Position numbers and translations under genes: made by a program
Shown here: positions 42,959-51,991 of the stretch, piece by piece
How the letters are laid out: each line of letters opens with the position of its first letter
Numbering within the stretch: the stretch's first letter is position 1
The notes under the pieces: generated by a model
Database searches by the model: none
Seen by the model: only the letters and a program-made list of their open reading frames with translations
What the model was told of the DNA's origin: nothing
NCBI GenBank assembly: GCA_022072405.1
Contig: JAJVHX010000013.1
Location: 104,769 to 168,768, forward strand
Direction of reading: 5' to 3'
Length of the DNA stretch: 64,000 nucleotides
From: Phycisphaerae bacterium
Lineage (GTDB): Bacteria > Planctomycetota > Phycisphaerae > UBA1845 > CAIVHJ01

Positions 42959-44008
42959 TTACTTTAGAAGCCATTTGAAAATTTTGAGAACGCCCTGGTT
43001 CCAAGCGACACGGTGGGTGATTCCGGTCGAACCGTCGGCTTGCGGCTTGTTGTCGAGATACCACTGGTAGGAGCGGATAAGGGCTTCGGCGTTGCTGAAT
43101 TTCGGCTGCCAGCCAAGTTGCTGTTTGATTTTGTCGATGCTGACGAAGCTGTCCGTGTCAGCCGTGCCATAGACCCATTTATAGAGCGGGGAAAGTTTGA
43201 GCAGTTCAAAAATGCGCAGGGCGAACTTCACTAATCCCGCCGGCGTGCTCATAACCCGGGCGCCATTGCCAGCCGCTTCACACAACGCGCCGACATCCTC
43301 GCGCACCGTATTAAAACGTTCTGCACCGACGTTAAATGTATCGTTGGCGAGTTTTTCGTCGGCGGTCGAAGCCAGATAGATTGCTTCAGCCAGGTCAGTC
43401 ACTTCCAGCAACTGGTAGTGATTATGGCCGGCGCCGATGATCGGAATCCGGCAGCCACTCTCTACCCAGTCAAAGAGAATCTGGAAAACGCCCAGCCGCC
43501 CGGTGCCGATGAAGGTCTTGGGCCGAATGATCGGCACGCACAGCCCTTTATTTCGATAAGCGACGCAGAGATTTTCGCCCTCGATCTTGGTGATACCATA
43601 AGGCCCGACGCCGACCAGCGGATCGGTTTCATACAAGGGATGTTTGTCCGGTACACCATACACCGCCGTCGAGCCCACGAAAACCACGCGGCGGATACCA
43701 CACGTCAGCGCGGTTTCCAGCACGTTGCGTGTCCCCTCAACGTTGACGGCGAAGATATCTTTTTTGGGCCAGAGCGGCAGGGCTGCGGCACCATGAATGA
43801 CTGCGTCGATCGGCTGACTGCTCATCGCCCTCTGGAGGGTTTCACGGTCGCGCACATCACCCCGGAAGGCACGCACGTCGGGTGGATATTCGGCAGGTTC
43901 GTGGGCAGCGATATCATAGATAAGGCAGTGGTGTCCCTTGGCTGCAAATTCGCGGCAGAGATGATAACCCAGAAATCCCGCCCCGCCGGTGATGAGAAAA
44001 GTAGACAC
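42959..44008 (-). CDS. NAD-dependent epimerase/dehydratase (extended SDR)
   Basis: The Rossmann motif ITGGAGFLGYH is at the N-terminus, and the active-site triad is Ser in VFVGSTAVYG and Tyr/Lys in YGITK. These mark an extended SDR acting on nucleotide sugars or related substrates, such as NAD-dependent C4 epimerases. The GTG at 44008 follows AGGAG by eleven bases and gives 349 residues; a GTG at 44020 overlaps AGGAG. It sits 15 bp after the UbiA gene. Confidence 0.88.
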   Translation of the reverse strand: MSTFLITGGAGFLGYHLCREFAAKGHHCLIYDIAAHEPAEYPPDVRAFRGDVRDRETLQRAMSSQPIDAVIHGAAALPLWPKKDIFAVNVEGTRNVLETALTCGIRRVVFVGSTAVYGVPDKHPLYETDPLVGVGPYGITKIEGENLCVAYRNKGLCVPIIRPKTFIGTGRLGVFQILFDWVESGCRIPIIGAGHNHYQLLEVTDLAEAIYLASTADEKLANDTFNVGAERFNTVREDVGALCEAAGNGARVMSTPAGLVKFALRIFELLKLSPLYKWVYGTADTDSFVSIDKIKQQLGWQPKFSNAEALIRSYQWYLDNKPQADGSTGITHRVAWNQGVLKIFKWLLK

Positions 44009-44023
44009 AGTTCCGACCACTCC

Positions 44024-44938
44024 TCAGCTATAAATCAGCAATTTCTGCACCGGCGGCAGGAAGACCGCTCCGGCACACAACAGCACCCAGAGCAGGATCA
44101 CCACACCGAGGGTGCGATCCCGCCACAACGCGTCGATCGGTCCGCTGATTTTTCCACTCTCGATCAGCAGGGCGTAACGGAACAAGCCATACGCCACCAG
44201 CGGAAAGGTAAAGAGCAGCGGCCGCTTGTTGATGATAATTTCCTGGCCGGGCATTTTTTCCGTATCCATCAGGTAAAGCATGAAGGTGACCAGGGCGATG
44301 CCGGCGGTCGTGCTGAGCAGTTGATTGAGCAAATCGGGGCTGTAATGCACCAGCGTCTGGCGGTGGCGAGCAGCCAGTTCTGCGTTATTGATCATGGTGA
44401 TTTCACTACGCCGCTTGCCGAAGCCCAGAAACAGACACAGCGTGAACGTGCAGACCACCAGCCAGGGAGAGATAAACACATTAACCGCCAACACGCCGCC
44501 CACAGTGCGCACAACAAAACCGCAGGCAATAATGATTACGTCGAGGATCGGTTCATGCTTCAGGTACAGCGAATAGGACAGAGTCAGCAGCAGATAGCCA
44601 CCGACTGCCGTCAGCAGATCAACCGAGCCGCCACAACCCGCCAGCACCATGGCGAGAATAGTTAAGATCACCCCGAGTGCCAATGCGGTCGTCACGGAAA
44701 TGGCCCCACGGGCCACGGGTCGATTTTTTTTCTGCGGATGCAGCAGGTCCTCGTGGCGATCGAGCACATCATTGAATGTATAGCAGGCGCTGGAAGCGAG
44801 ACAGAAACTGACCACCGCGAGCACCATCGGCCATATACACGCCGAACCGTGGGCCAGCCAGCCGAACGGCAACGCCACCAGCACCGCGAGGTTTTTCACC
44901 CAGTGGAACGGTCGCATTAATTCAATAATGGCTGACAT
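44024..44938 (-). CDS. UbiA family prenyltransferase, decaprenyl-phosphate phosphoribosyltransferase-like
   Basis: The 304-residue product has about nine transmembrane helices and the first Asp-rich motif FNDVLDRHED (divalent metal and prenyl phosphate binding); GFGKRRSEI with following DLLNQL resembles decaprenyl-phosphate 5-phosphoribosyltransferase, an enzyme that attaches ribose 5-phosphate to prenyl phosphate. It may give a prenyl-linked sugar that the next two genes modify. Start ATG 44938 (MSAIIELMRPFHW). Confidence 0.82.
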   Translation of the reverse strand: MSAIIELMRPFHWVKNLAVLVALPFGWLAHGSACIWPMVLAVVSFCLASSACYTFNDVLDRHEDLLHPQKKNRPVARGAISVTTALALGVILTILAMVLAGCGGSVDLLTAVGGYLLLTLSYSLYLKHEPILDVIIIACGFVVRTVGGVLAVNVFISPWLVVCTFTLCLFLGFGKRRSEITMINNAELAARHRQTLVHYSPDLLNQLLSTTAGIALVTFMLYLMDTEKMPGQEIIINKRPLLFTFPLVAYGLFRYALLIESGKISGPIDALWRDRTLGVVILLWVLLCAGAVFLPPVQKLLIYS

Positions 44939-44990
44939 GGTTATGCAGTCTAATCCAACCACGCCGAATTGTGAATGAAGTTCGGGCTGA

Positions 44991-45437
44991 TTAGTGCTGC
45001 CAGCAGCGGTCCCGGCCGGATTGGGCCTGGCGTTTGCACCGTGTGCCATTTTTGGTGATCGCGACACATCGCCGGGCTTCGTTCACGGGTGCTGGGGCGG
45101 CGGCCGTCGTCGTTGCGGGAGATGAGGACGATGTTGCTGGAGTAGGATTAGCTGCGGGTAACATCCTGGCAGTTGCTTCCAGTTCGGCGATTTTCTGTTC
45201 CAGATCATGCAGTCGTTCCACCAGTTCATTGTCGAGCAGGTTTTCCGGTGGGGTGATGGAGGGGGCTTCTTCGGCGAGTGCTTCATGAGCGCTGCCTGAT
45301 GGCAATTCGAGCAGATATTCCCGCCGGCCCTGTTCATGGCCGACACCATAACCCAATACCAGCCCCATGGCTCCGCTCAACAACATGGTCAACCAGATTG
45401 GAATGGGATATGAATTGTGTTCGTGGTTGTGACGCAT
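44991..45437 (-). CDS. Membrane protein with C-terminal Cys/His zinc-binding motif
   Basis: From ATG 45437 the 148-residue protein has one transmembrane helix (IWLTMLLSGAMGLVLGYGVG), an acidic coiled coil (LLDNELVERLHDLEQKIAEL), a Thr/Pro/Ala-rich spacer, and a final 26 residues with RCVAITKNGTRCKRQA and CWQH. The Cys/His spacing resembles a small zinc-binding domain (DUF5763-like). It lies 52 bp upstream of the UbiA gene. An alternative TTG start is at 45452. Confidence 0.7.
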   Translation of the reverse strand: MRHNHEHNSYPIPIWLTMLLSGAMGLVLGYGVGHEQGRREYLLELPSGSAHEALAEEAPSITPPENLLDNELVERLHDLEQKIAELEATARMLPAANPTPATSSSSPATTTAAAPAPVNEARRCVAITKNGTRCKRQAQSGRDRCWQH

Positions 45438-45676
45438 CTTTGTCGGTTTCAAAGAAGCCGGCTCATGAAAACAGGGAGCAGAATATCACAACTGCTTGGG
45501 GGAAATGGGCTTTGGCGACGAATTGCCGATGCCTCTACCCGCAATTTGAATATTCCGGTCACCCATCCTCTACCGATATATCATTCGCAGTCGGATAAAT
45601 CAATTGATACACTCCCAGTTCTGTCGGGCTGAAGTGCCGGCGGGTGGGTCGTCAAATCAGTGAAAGGAGTTTTAGA

Positions 45677-46510
45677 ATGAAAATTATCAGTCAGGCGTTG
45701 ATGGTATGCATGATCTTCATAGCGGGTTGCGTGAACAATGAGGGTGGCAACGGAAACACGAACGATAATACCGCTCCGCAGTTGTCCCCGGATCAGGAGG
45801 CCGCCGTTAACCAAGCCATGGATCAGGTAGTGGCCACCTCTTCCATGACCACGACCAGCAACTATTCGACCGCTGCCGAGGGCGAAGCACAGCCGCAACA
45901 GGTCACCCCGCCGGATTGCCCGGAGTTTTCTTCCAGCAGCGAGGAACTCAGCCTGACGCTCAATTTTGGAACCGGTTGCACACCAGAGCTGTATCCCGAG
46001 GTCACTTTCAGCGGTGTGGTCACCGGGACATTCCTGTTCAATCCGTTCCGGCTGGCGCTTGAATTCGAAGCCTTCTCCGCCGGTGAATCCGTCGTGACCG
46101 GCAGTGTTGTATTTTCCTTCACCACCAGCAGCGATCAGATCACTTTCGAGGGCACCGCCGACCTGAATACTAATGATGGCGGTACGCTTCATCTGGATGC
46201 GGAGTGGCTGGTCACTTCCGCCGGAACCCTGACCATCACCACGGCCAATGGCACAGCCACTGATGAAACCGGTGAGCAGTATCAGATGGAACTGGCGGGT
46301 ATCGAAGTGGCCCCGCAGGAGACCGGCAATTTCGTTCCGCAGGCGGGGGTAATGACTCTGACCTTTCCGAACGACAGCGGTGCATTCGGGCCGGATTCAT
46401 TCATCGTCGTGGTGACTTATTTGACTACCACACCGGCGGATGGTATTGTGATGGTTTCTGTCAACGGCAGTGAGGCGTTTGAATATCAGACAGAGTTATT
46501 GACGGAGTAA
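45677..46510 (+). CDS. Hypothetical lipoprotein
   Basis: The 277-residue product has a signal peptide with lipobox FIAGC, so it is lipid-anchored. An Asn/Gly-rich spacer (NNEGGNGNTNDN) precedes a beta-rich, Thr/Ser-rich body with repeated VTFSGVVTG, ITFEGTADLNT and TLTITTANGTATD. The pattern suggests a beta-sandwich or solenoid surface protein. AAAGGAG precedes the ATG and a terminator follows. Divergent from the zinc-motif gene with about 240 bp between. Confidence 0.75.
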   Translation: MKIISQALMVCMIFIAGCVNNEGGNGNTNDNTAPQLSPDQEAAVNQAMDQVVATSSMTTTSNYSTAAEGEAQPQQVTPPDCPEFSSSSEELSLTLNFGTGCTPELYPEVTFSGVVTGTFLFNPFRLALEFEAFSAGESVVTGSVVFSFTTSSDQITFEGTADLNTNDGGTLHLDAEWLVTSAGTLTITTANGTATDETGEQYQMELAGIEVAPQETGNFVPQAGVMTLTFPNDSGAFGPDSFIVVVTYLTTTPADGIVMVSVNGSEAFEYQTELLTE

Positions 46511-46532
46511 ATGGATAAATCACTCCTCTGAA

Positions 46533-46560
46533 GCACCTGTGCGGCGCGGGTGCTTTTTTT
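46533..46560 (+). terminator. Rho-independent terminator
   Basis: GCACC pairs with GGTGC around TGTGCGGCGCG, followed by seven T, shortly after the lipoprotein stop. The T tract overlaps the end of the convergent HDOD gene. Confidence 0.75.
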
Positions 46561-47524
46561 ATGCCGGTGTCGAATCGGTATCAGTGGCGGCCAGTTGACT
46601 GGCGATCTGCAGGCGGATGATTTCATACACCTGGCTGGGCACCACCCTGGCTCGCACCAGATGACTGAGATCCTCAATTTCCGTTTCGATGTCGAGCAGG
46701 GCATCGACCAGCAACTGCAGCGGCAACGCACAATCGGCCATTAACCTCCGGCAGGTCGGACCGATCCGGGTTACTTCCGGAACTGTACAGAGCATGTAGG
46801 AGAGATGAGTGGCGGCCTGCACCCGTCGTCCCAGCTGCGCCTCCGCGGACTGGTCTTCAGGAACCACCGGCTGATGATGTCGCCGCACCGCTTCAACGAT
46901 TAACGGCGGGAGTTGCCATTCTTCCAGCACCATGGCGGATATATCGACATGGCTGATGCCCAGGGTGTGCTGTTCACAGGCCAGCCAGGTCGCACCATGT
47001 AGCGGTTGATAGTCCCTCGCCAGGGTATGGTAAGACTGGGGCAGGGCGTTGGCCAGGATCATCACCCCGACATCAGCCAGAAGCCCGCTGACGAAGGCCT
47101 CTTCCCGTAACGCCGGCAGGGAGTCGCGACAGAGTCGCGCCGCCAGTATGCCACTGGTCACGGATCGTCGCCAATAATGGCCGGGATCGAGCGGGGCGCA
47201 TTTCAACTGGTCCATCTGTTCAATCAGATAGCGACTAAGAATCAGGGTCCGTACTTTTTTCAGTCCCAACAGGACCATTGATTGGCGCAGCGAGGCGATT
47301 TTGCGGCTCAACCCGAAGAGCGCCGAATTGGCCAGCCGCAGAATTTCACTGACCATCCCGGCGTCGCTGCTGAGCAATTCGACCAGATCATCATATTCCC
47401 AGTTGTCACCCGCGGTCATCTCGATGAAACGTGTCGCCACCAGGGGCATGGTGGGAATGGCGGCGGTGGCGCGAATGGCCCCGATGATTTCATGATTCAG
47501 AGTAGGTGGGGTGGCAGTATTCAT
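46559..47524 (-). CDS. HDOD domain signalling protein
   Basis: The 321-residue protein consists almost wholly of an HDOD domain: IPTMPLVATRFIEMTAGDN, LSSDAGMVSEILRLANSALFG and LGLKKVRTLILSRYL, a helical output domain related to HD hydrolases but usually lacking their metal site. HDOD proteins act in motility, c-di-GMP and stress signalling. A TTG at 47542 is open, but ATG 47524 is preceded by GGGG and is preferred. It stands alone. Confidence 0.9.
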   Translation of the reverse strand: MNTATPPTLNHEIIGAIRATAAIPTMPLVATRFIEMTAGDNWEYDDLVELLSSDAGMVSEILRLANSALFGLSRKIASLRQSMVLLGLKKVRTLILSRYLIEQMDQLKCAPLDPGHYWRRSVTSGILAARLCRDSLPALREEAFVSGLLADVGVMILANALPQSYHTLARDYQPLHGATWLACEQHTLGISHVDISAMVLEEWQLPPLIVEAVRRHHQPVVPEDQSAEAQLGRRVQAATHLSYMLCTVPEVTRIGPTCRRLMADCALPLQLLVDALLDIETEIEDLSHLVRARVVPSQVYEIIRLQIASQLAATDTDSTPA

Positions 47525-47702
47525 AGCCCCATCATCGGCCAACGGCCTCGGATAGTTGAGCTGGCTGTGGGGTAAATGGGCTGACTTGCAGGCCGATGAC
47601 GAAGTCAGGACAATAACCCCATTTGTGGAGTATATTATTGCCCCGGACGCTGCATGATGATTGCTGATTTTGCAGCTGGCCGTGGTATTTTCGAAGGAAA
47701 GG

Positions 47703-48332
47703 ATGGCCAGGGTGAATCGACTGATGAGCAGACTATATTGGATGATGCTGGGCGTTGTCGTGTTACCGGTCTGGTTAGCCGCCCAACAGGCGGATTCACC
47801 ACCGCCGACCCCACCGCCCGTTTCAACTTCCGGCCCGGCAGCAGGGCAGGAACCGGAGGATTATTTCCGCAGTCTGCTGAAGGCGGAACTGGAAGCTTAT
47901 CACGCGGAAAACATGGAGCAGCTTTTTGCTATGATCGATCCGCGCGTGGAGAAGATGGATCAGCGCCGCATGATCCTGAATCGCGTGTTCGAGTTGACTG
48001 ATATCGATTATTCGCTCGACCATTTTACGTTGCTCTACCATGACGCCGAGTTGGCCATCGCCCGCTATCAACAAACCATGCGACGGGTCAATGGCCCGCC
48101 CACCATGACCGATAACCAGCTCAACGCGCTGATGATTTTCCGTTTCCATGAAGGGCAGTGGCGGATTTTTGAGCAGGTCAAGCTGGAAATGCAGATTCTC
48201 GAACCGCTGGCTACCCAGCCGACCAGTGCACCTGCTTCTCAGCCAACGGCCACGCCACCGGCGAACGATTCATCCGGAGAAGAAACGGCGACCGAATCAC
48301 CGACCACTCAACCGGCCGCAGCAGCAGATTAA
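47703..48332 (+). CDS. Secreted NTF2-like protein
   Basis: The product of 209 residues has a signal peptide (YWMMLGVVVLPVWLAA). The core, about residues 45-155, is an alpha+beta domain (LLKAELEAYHAENMEQLFAMID, then DHFTLLYHDAELAIARYQ, ALMIFRFHEGQWRIFE) that resembles SnoaL/NTF2-like proteins. The C-terminus is a Thr/Pro/Ala-rich tail. AAGGAAAGG lies at the ATG; a second ATG at 47724 is possible. Function unknown. Confidence 0.75.
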   Translation: MARVNRLMSRLYWMMLGVVVLPVWLAAQQADSPPPTPPPVSTSGPAAGQEPEDYFRSLLKAELEAYHAENMEQLFAMIDPRVEKMDQRRMILNRVFELTDIDYSLDHFTLLYHDAELAIARYQQTMRRVNGPPTMTDNQLNALMIFRFHEGQWRIFEQVKLEMQILEPLATQPTSAPASQPTATPPANDSSGEETATESPTTQPAAAAD

Positions 48333-48382
48333 ATGATGTTCTAAAGTACCAAAGACTGACAACACCCTTTCCGAGGCTGACC

Positions 48383-49117
48383 ATGTCTCACACCGGCCAA
48401 ATCACCTATCTCGGTCATTCGACCTTTCGTCTCACGCTTCCGGATCAGCGGGTCATATATATTGATCCCTGGCTGGAGGGCAACCCGCTCTGCCCGAAAA
48501 ACGAATGGCACCCGGCTCGCGCCGATTACCTGCTGTTGACTCATGCACACAGCGACCATGTCGGCGCCGTGCCGCAACTGACCGAGAAGTTCGGTTGCAA
48601 GGTGATCTGTAATTATGATCTGGCCGGCGTGCTGGGTGAACATTATCCCCGTGGCCAGTACTGTGGAATGAATATCGGCGGAACGCAGGAACTGGACGGG
48701 ATCATGTTCAGCATGACCAAGGCCTTTCATACCAGCGGGTTTACCGGCCCTAAAGGATTGACCTATGGCGGGGCGTCAGCAGGGGTGGTTATCGAGTTAG
48801 CAGGTCTCGCTACACTTTATCATGCCGGTGATACCGATGTGTTCGGGGATATGGCGCTCATTGAGGAGCTTTATCAACCTAAAATTGTCATGTTGCCGAT
48901 CGGTGATCATTTCACCATGGGCCCGCAAGGTGCGGCTATTGCCGCCCGATACTTTCAACCCCATTCCATCATTCCCATGCACTACGCAACATACCCCATC
49001 CTGACCGGCACGGTCGAGGTCTTTAAGCGCCATCTTCGCCCGGACCTGGCTGAAAAAGTCCGCCCGCTCGCTCCCGGCCAATCCGCCTCCTGGACCGCCG
49101 ACGGACTGGTCGCCTAG
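48383..49117 (+). CDS. UPF0173-type metallo-beta-lactamase-fold hydrolase
   Basis: The 244-residue protein carries the metal-binding motif HAHSDHVG (residues about 55-62), the first histidine strand ITYLGHSTFRL, the second Asp region YHAGDTDVFGDM and the final MHYATYP. This is the UPF0173/metal-dependent hydrolase family, related to UlaG and YycJ. A divalent metal hydrolase is expected; the physiological substrate is not known. No operon partner is close by. Confidence 0.93.
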   Translation: MSHTGQITYLGHSTFRLTLPDQRVIYIDPWLEGNPLCPKNEWHPARADYLLLTHAHSDHVGAVPQLTEKFGCKVICNYDLAGVLGEHYPRGQYCGMNIGGTQELDGIMFSMTKAFHTSGFTGPKGLTYGGASAGVVIELAGLATLYHAGDTDVFGDMALIEELYQPKIVMLPIGDHFTMGPQGAAIAARYFQPHSIIPMHYATYPILTGTVEVFKRHLRPDLAEKVRPLAPGQSASWTADGLVA

Positions 49118-49159
49118 AGTGGTTTCATTTTTGATGTACTGCCGGTCCGGAATACCGGG

Positions 49160-49350
49160 GTGTGCCACGGCTCTGCGAGCCGTGCGGGAAAGCGTTATTG
49201 AAGTTTGAATGGATAGATGAACGGGAGCGATTCGTCAATCCGCGAGACTTTCCCGTGAGTGACGGTCCGCGAGGGCTGAAGCTTCGGCGCGGATTTTATA
49301 TCACTATTCGAGAACCAATAACTCCACGGCTGATACAGCCGTGGCACACT
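49160..49350. repeat. GTGCCACGGCT inverted pair, family 3
   Basis: TGTGCCACGGCT (from 49161) and AGCCGTGGCACA (ending about 49348) face each other about 190 bp apart, each with its own smaller hairpin. Related to 37584. No gene is seen in 49118-49556. Confidence 0.65.
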
Positions 49351-49445
49351 CCACAGCCTGTATCGCGGAACACATTAAACCGCTATAGAGGCAATTTAAG
49401 CTGCACGAAGTATGAGCTTAGGAGCTAATGCAAAATTCATCACCG

Positions 49446-49513
49446 AGCCGCGACCGTCAGGGAGCGGGAAGCGGAGTTGTTGCTTTCTCCACCGCTTCCT
49501 TGCGGGCGCGGCT
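49446..49513. repeat. Hairpin from the MITE core block
   Basis: AGCCGCGACCGTCAGGGAGCGG pairs in part with CCGCTTCCTTGCGGGCGCGGCT. The left arm is the core block of the MITE family but the TACTGG ends are missing. It lies downstream of the radical SAM gene on its strand. Confidence 0.6.
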
Positions 49514-49556
49514 TTGAAAACCGGAAGATCAGTTTATCGAGTTTGGCAATAGCTCT

Positions 49557-50447
49557 TTAATCAATCTGAACACCATAAAACGATTCAGTTGGCAAGCGAG
49601 TGTTTTTCTGCACATGGTTGGCGAGCGTATCCACTTCGGTATTGCTCAGCGGGGTGACACGGCTGGTGGGGGGGCGGCGGGCGATGGTGTAAACCTGCAC
49701 CAGTTTGATCTGTCCACCGGCGGCGGTGATCCCCTGCAGTCGTGAACAGTAAGCGTCTATTTCTGTCGCACTGGGCGGCACACCATCAATGCGCATAAAG
49801 AGCGATTGAATCACGAGTGGTCGCTGCCGGGCCGCGGTCGTAATATTTTTCAGCACATGAGCCAGCGGGTAGTTCGGTTGATTGACCAATCGATAATACT
49901 CTTCCGTTCCGGCGTCGAGCTTGGCCCAGATTTCACCCTGATGGTGATCCAGCTCCACCAGTGCAGCCGCCACTGCCGGACGAGTCAGATAACAGGCGTC
50001 AGTAATCAGAACGATTTTCGTATCGTGCAATTCATACTGCTGCTTGAGCGCGATCACCTGCTGCACGGCTTCGGAAAATTGCGGGCAGGTGGTGGGTTCA
50101 CCATCACCCGAAAAAGCAATATCCCGCACCGCGCGCATCTCCACCGGAACCGCACCAAACTGCACGGTGCGGAAGAGTTCGCCGCTGGCTGCGTGTTGGA
50201 ACATTTCTTCCAGCTCACTCTGTAATATCTCCAGGTCCACCTGGCGAATGGCTGGGGGCGTGGTGCGATCCACCTGGCAGTAGATACAGTCAAAGTTGCA
50301 GGCTTTATCAGGGTTCAGATTGATACCGATGGACAGACCCTTGCTGCGGCGTGATATCACCGGATAGACATAGTAATTATCGCGCCAATCGCGGCGATGA
50401 TCAGCGTAGTGACGGCGGAGTATGGCGTTCGGGTCCGGACGGTTCAT
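49557..50447 (-). CDS. Radical SAM protein
   Basis: The 296-residue enzyme contains the iron-sulphur cluster motif CNFDCIYC (Cys x3 Cys x2 Cys), then the SAM-binding GDGEPT and the strand KIVLITDACYLT. It belongs to the COG0731-like Fe-S oxidoreductases without a further recognised domain. It would generate a 5'-deoxyadenosyl radical on an unknown substrate. Its start overlaps the stop of the upstream TIM-barrel gene by four bases. Confidence 0.9.
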   Translation of the reverse strand: MNRPDPNAILRRHYADHRRDWRDNYYVYPVISRRSKGLSIGINLNPDKACNFDCIYCQVDRTTPPAIRQVDLEILQSELEEMFQHAASGELFRTVQFGAVPVEMRAVRDIAFSGDGEPTTCPQFSEAVQQVIALKQQYELHDTKIVLITDACYLTRPAVAAALVELDHHQGEIWAKLDAGTEEYYRLVNQPNYPLAHVLKNITTAARQRPLVIQSLFMRIDGVPPSATEIDAYCSRLQGITAAGGQIKLVQVYTIARRPPTSRVTPLSNTEVDTLANHVQKNTRLPTESFYGVQID

Positions 50448-51265
50448 ATGGAGATTATATCGCGCGAAGGCGGCTGGTGATGCTGCAGATATTCCAGACC
50501 GGCCTGCAGGTCGGCGGTCGGCTGGCCGCTGTCGGAGCGACGGAGGATCTGCGGCCCGTGATAGCCTGCTTCCTGCAGCATCTGCAGATAAGCGCCGACA
50601 TTAAGCTGCCCACTGCCGAGATTGGCTTCGCGGCCCCAATGGCGCTGATCCCCATGAAAACCGTCACGCAGATGCGACAGAATAATATGCGAACTGAGTG
50701 TTTCAATGGCATGCAGTGGATCCTCGCCCGCCATCAACCGCAATCCCGGGTCATAACAGATTTTCAGATTCGGACAGCGCAGCTCATCCAGCAGGCTCTG
50801 CAGCTCCGTAATGCTGCCGCCGCCTGTTTCCAACCCCACCAGTCGATTAGTCTGGTCGGCTTTCTGGCCGAGTTCATGCAGCAGATGTTTGAGAACCGTC
50901 CGATCGGTTTCCTGATTGGAGCGCAGGTGAGGCAAGGTAATGGAAACCACGCCCACTTCCAGTTCTGCCGCCATCTCCAAAGCCCGGCGGGTTCGAGCCA
51001 GATGTTCATCCACCGCTCGATCAGTCAGCAGTAATTGCGGGCCCAGACTGGCCTGCAACGCCGCCAAACGCAGGCCCAGACCCGCCGCGAAACGTTGCAG
51101 GTGACGTCGACCGCTGGGGCCGAGTTGATCCGGCTGCAGTTCTCCCTGAGCTACTCCCACCTGCAGATGTTGCGCACCCAATCGAGCAGCCATGGCGAAA
51201 GCTTCGCGCGGCGGCAGCGGCAGATCATCGGTGTGCATTCCGATCTGGTTGGCGTCAATCAGCAT
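50444..51265 (-). CDS. Sugar phosphate isomerase/epimerase-like (xylose isomerase-like TIM barrel)
   Basis: The 273-residue protein resembles the AP endonuclease 2/xylose isomerase-like TIM barrel: IGMHTDDLPLPPREAF at the start, VVSITLPHL, VGLETGGGSITELQSLLDEL, ICYDPGLRLM and ILSHLRDGF with acidic and His metal ligands at strand ends. Family members interconvert sugars or act on related metabolites. Co-transcribed with the radical SAM gene (ATGA overlap). Substrate unknown. Confidence 0.85.
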   Translation of the reverse strand: MLIDANQIGMHTDDLPLPPREAFAMAARLGAQHLQVGVAQGELQPDQLGPSGRRHLQRFAAGLGLRLAALQASLGPQLLLTDRAVDEHLARTRRALEMAAELEVGVVSITLPHLRSNQETDRTVLKHLLHELGQKADQTNRLVGLETGGGSITELQSLLDELRCPNLKICYDPGLRLMAGEDPLHAIETLSSHIILSHLRDGFHGDQRHWGREANLGSGQLNVGAYLQMLQEAGYHGPQILRRSDSGQPTADLQAGLEYLQHHQPPSRDIISI

Positions 51266-51298
51266 GGAAACGATTGTAGGGCAGATGGGGCCGTTGCT

Positions 51299-51937
51299 TC
51301 AAGCAGCGCCCGCTTCCATCTCGTTAGCGATGGCCAGCTGCAGCATGATTCCCCCCAGTGTGAAACCGCCGACAAACAGCGGAACCGCCAGTGAGGGCAT
51401 GTCGTTCACGAAACTGTTGATCGTGCTGAAGAGCGTCGGTATCCAGCGCGGCAGGGTGCTGTTCAATCCCGAAATGAGGAATAGCGCTCCGACAAAAGAG
51501 GTGATGGTGATGACCATTTCGCGATAAAAAACAAATGTCAAGCTGGCACCGGCAATGAAGCCGACGGCGGCGATGCCCCACTGCACCGGGACCGGCATGG
51601 AGGCGGACCAGCTGAACGTTTCCAGGTAACCAAGGAGCAGAAAGGTGCCCATCCCGCCACACAACACCGACACGGCGTATTTATCCAACAGGCGGCTGAT
51701 CACCGCCAGCACCACACCTGCGGCTCCACCGATGATCCACTGCAGCGGACGATCTTCAACTAAGAGGACTCCGCCCGCCAGGCCCACCATGATAAAAACG
51801 AAGGGGACGGCGACTTTTTTAAATTGCTGACCCATGATCATCAGCACCAGTCCCAGCAGCATGATCGGCAGACCGTAGACCGGGCTGAGCGACTGCATGA
51901 AGTGCATCCATTGGCCGATATGTTCGCGCACAATCAT
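51299..51937 (-). CDS. Polytopic membrane protein A (downstream of ftsQ)
   Basis: The 212-residue protein has about six or seven transmembrane segments, for example LPIMLLGLVLMIMG, VFIMVGLAGGVLLV and FVGGFTLGGIMLQLA, with Gly-rich turns. The pattern recalls TMEM198/DUF4203-type proteins, which I infer only from hydrophobicity. It lies 55 bp after the related gene at 51992. The pair occupies the place where ftsA and ftsZ would follow ftsQ in a canonical dcw cluster. Confidence 0.7.
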   Translation of the reverse strand: MIVREHIGQWMHFMQSLSPVYGLPIMLLGLVLMIMGQQFKKVAVPFVFIMVGLAGGVLLVEDRPLQWIIGGAAGVVLAVISRLLDKYAVSVLCGGMGTFLLLGYLETFSWSASMPVPVQWGIAAVGFIAGASLTFVFYREMVITITSFVGALFLISGLNSTLPRWIPTLFSTINSFVNDMPSLAVPLFVGGFTLGGIMLQLAIANEMEAGAA

Positions 51938-51991
51938 CCTCGAATGTTCAGGGCCGCCGACGAGTACGTGCCAGCTTATCTATTGTCGGCT

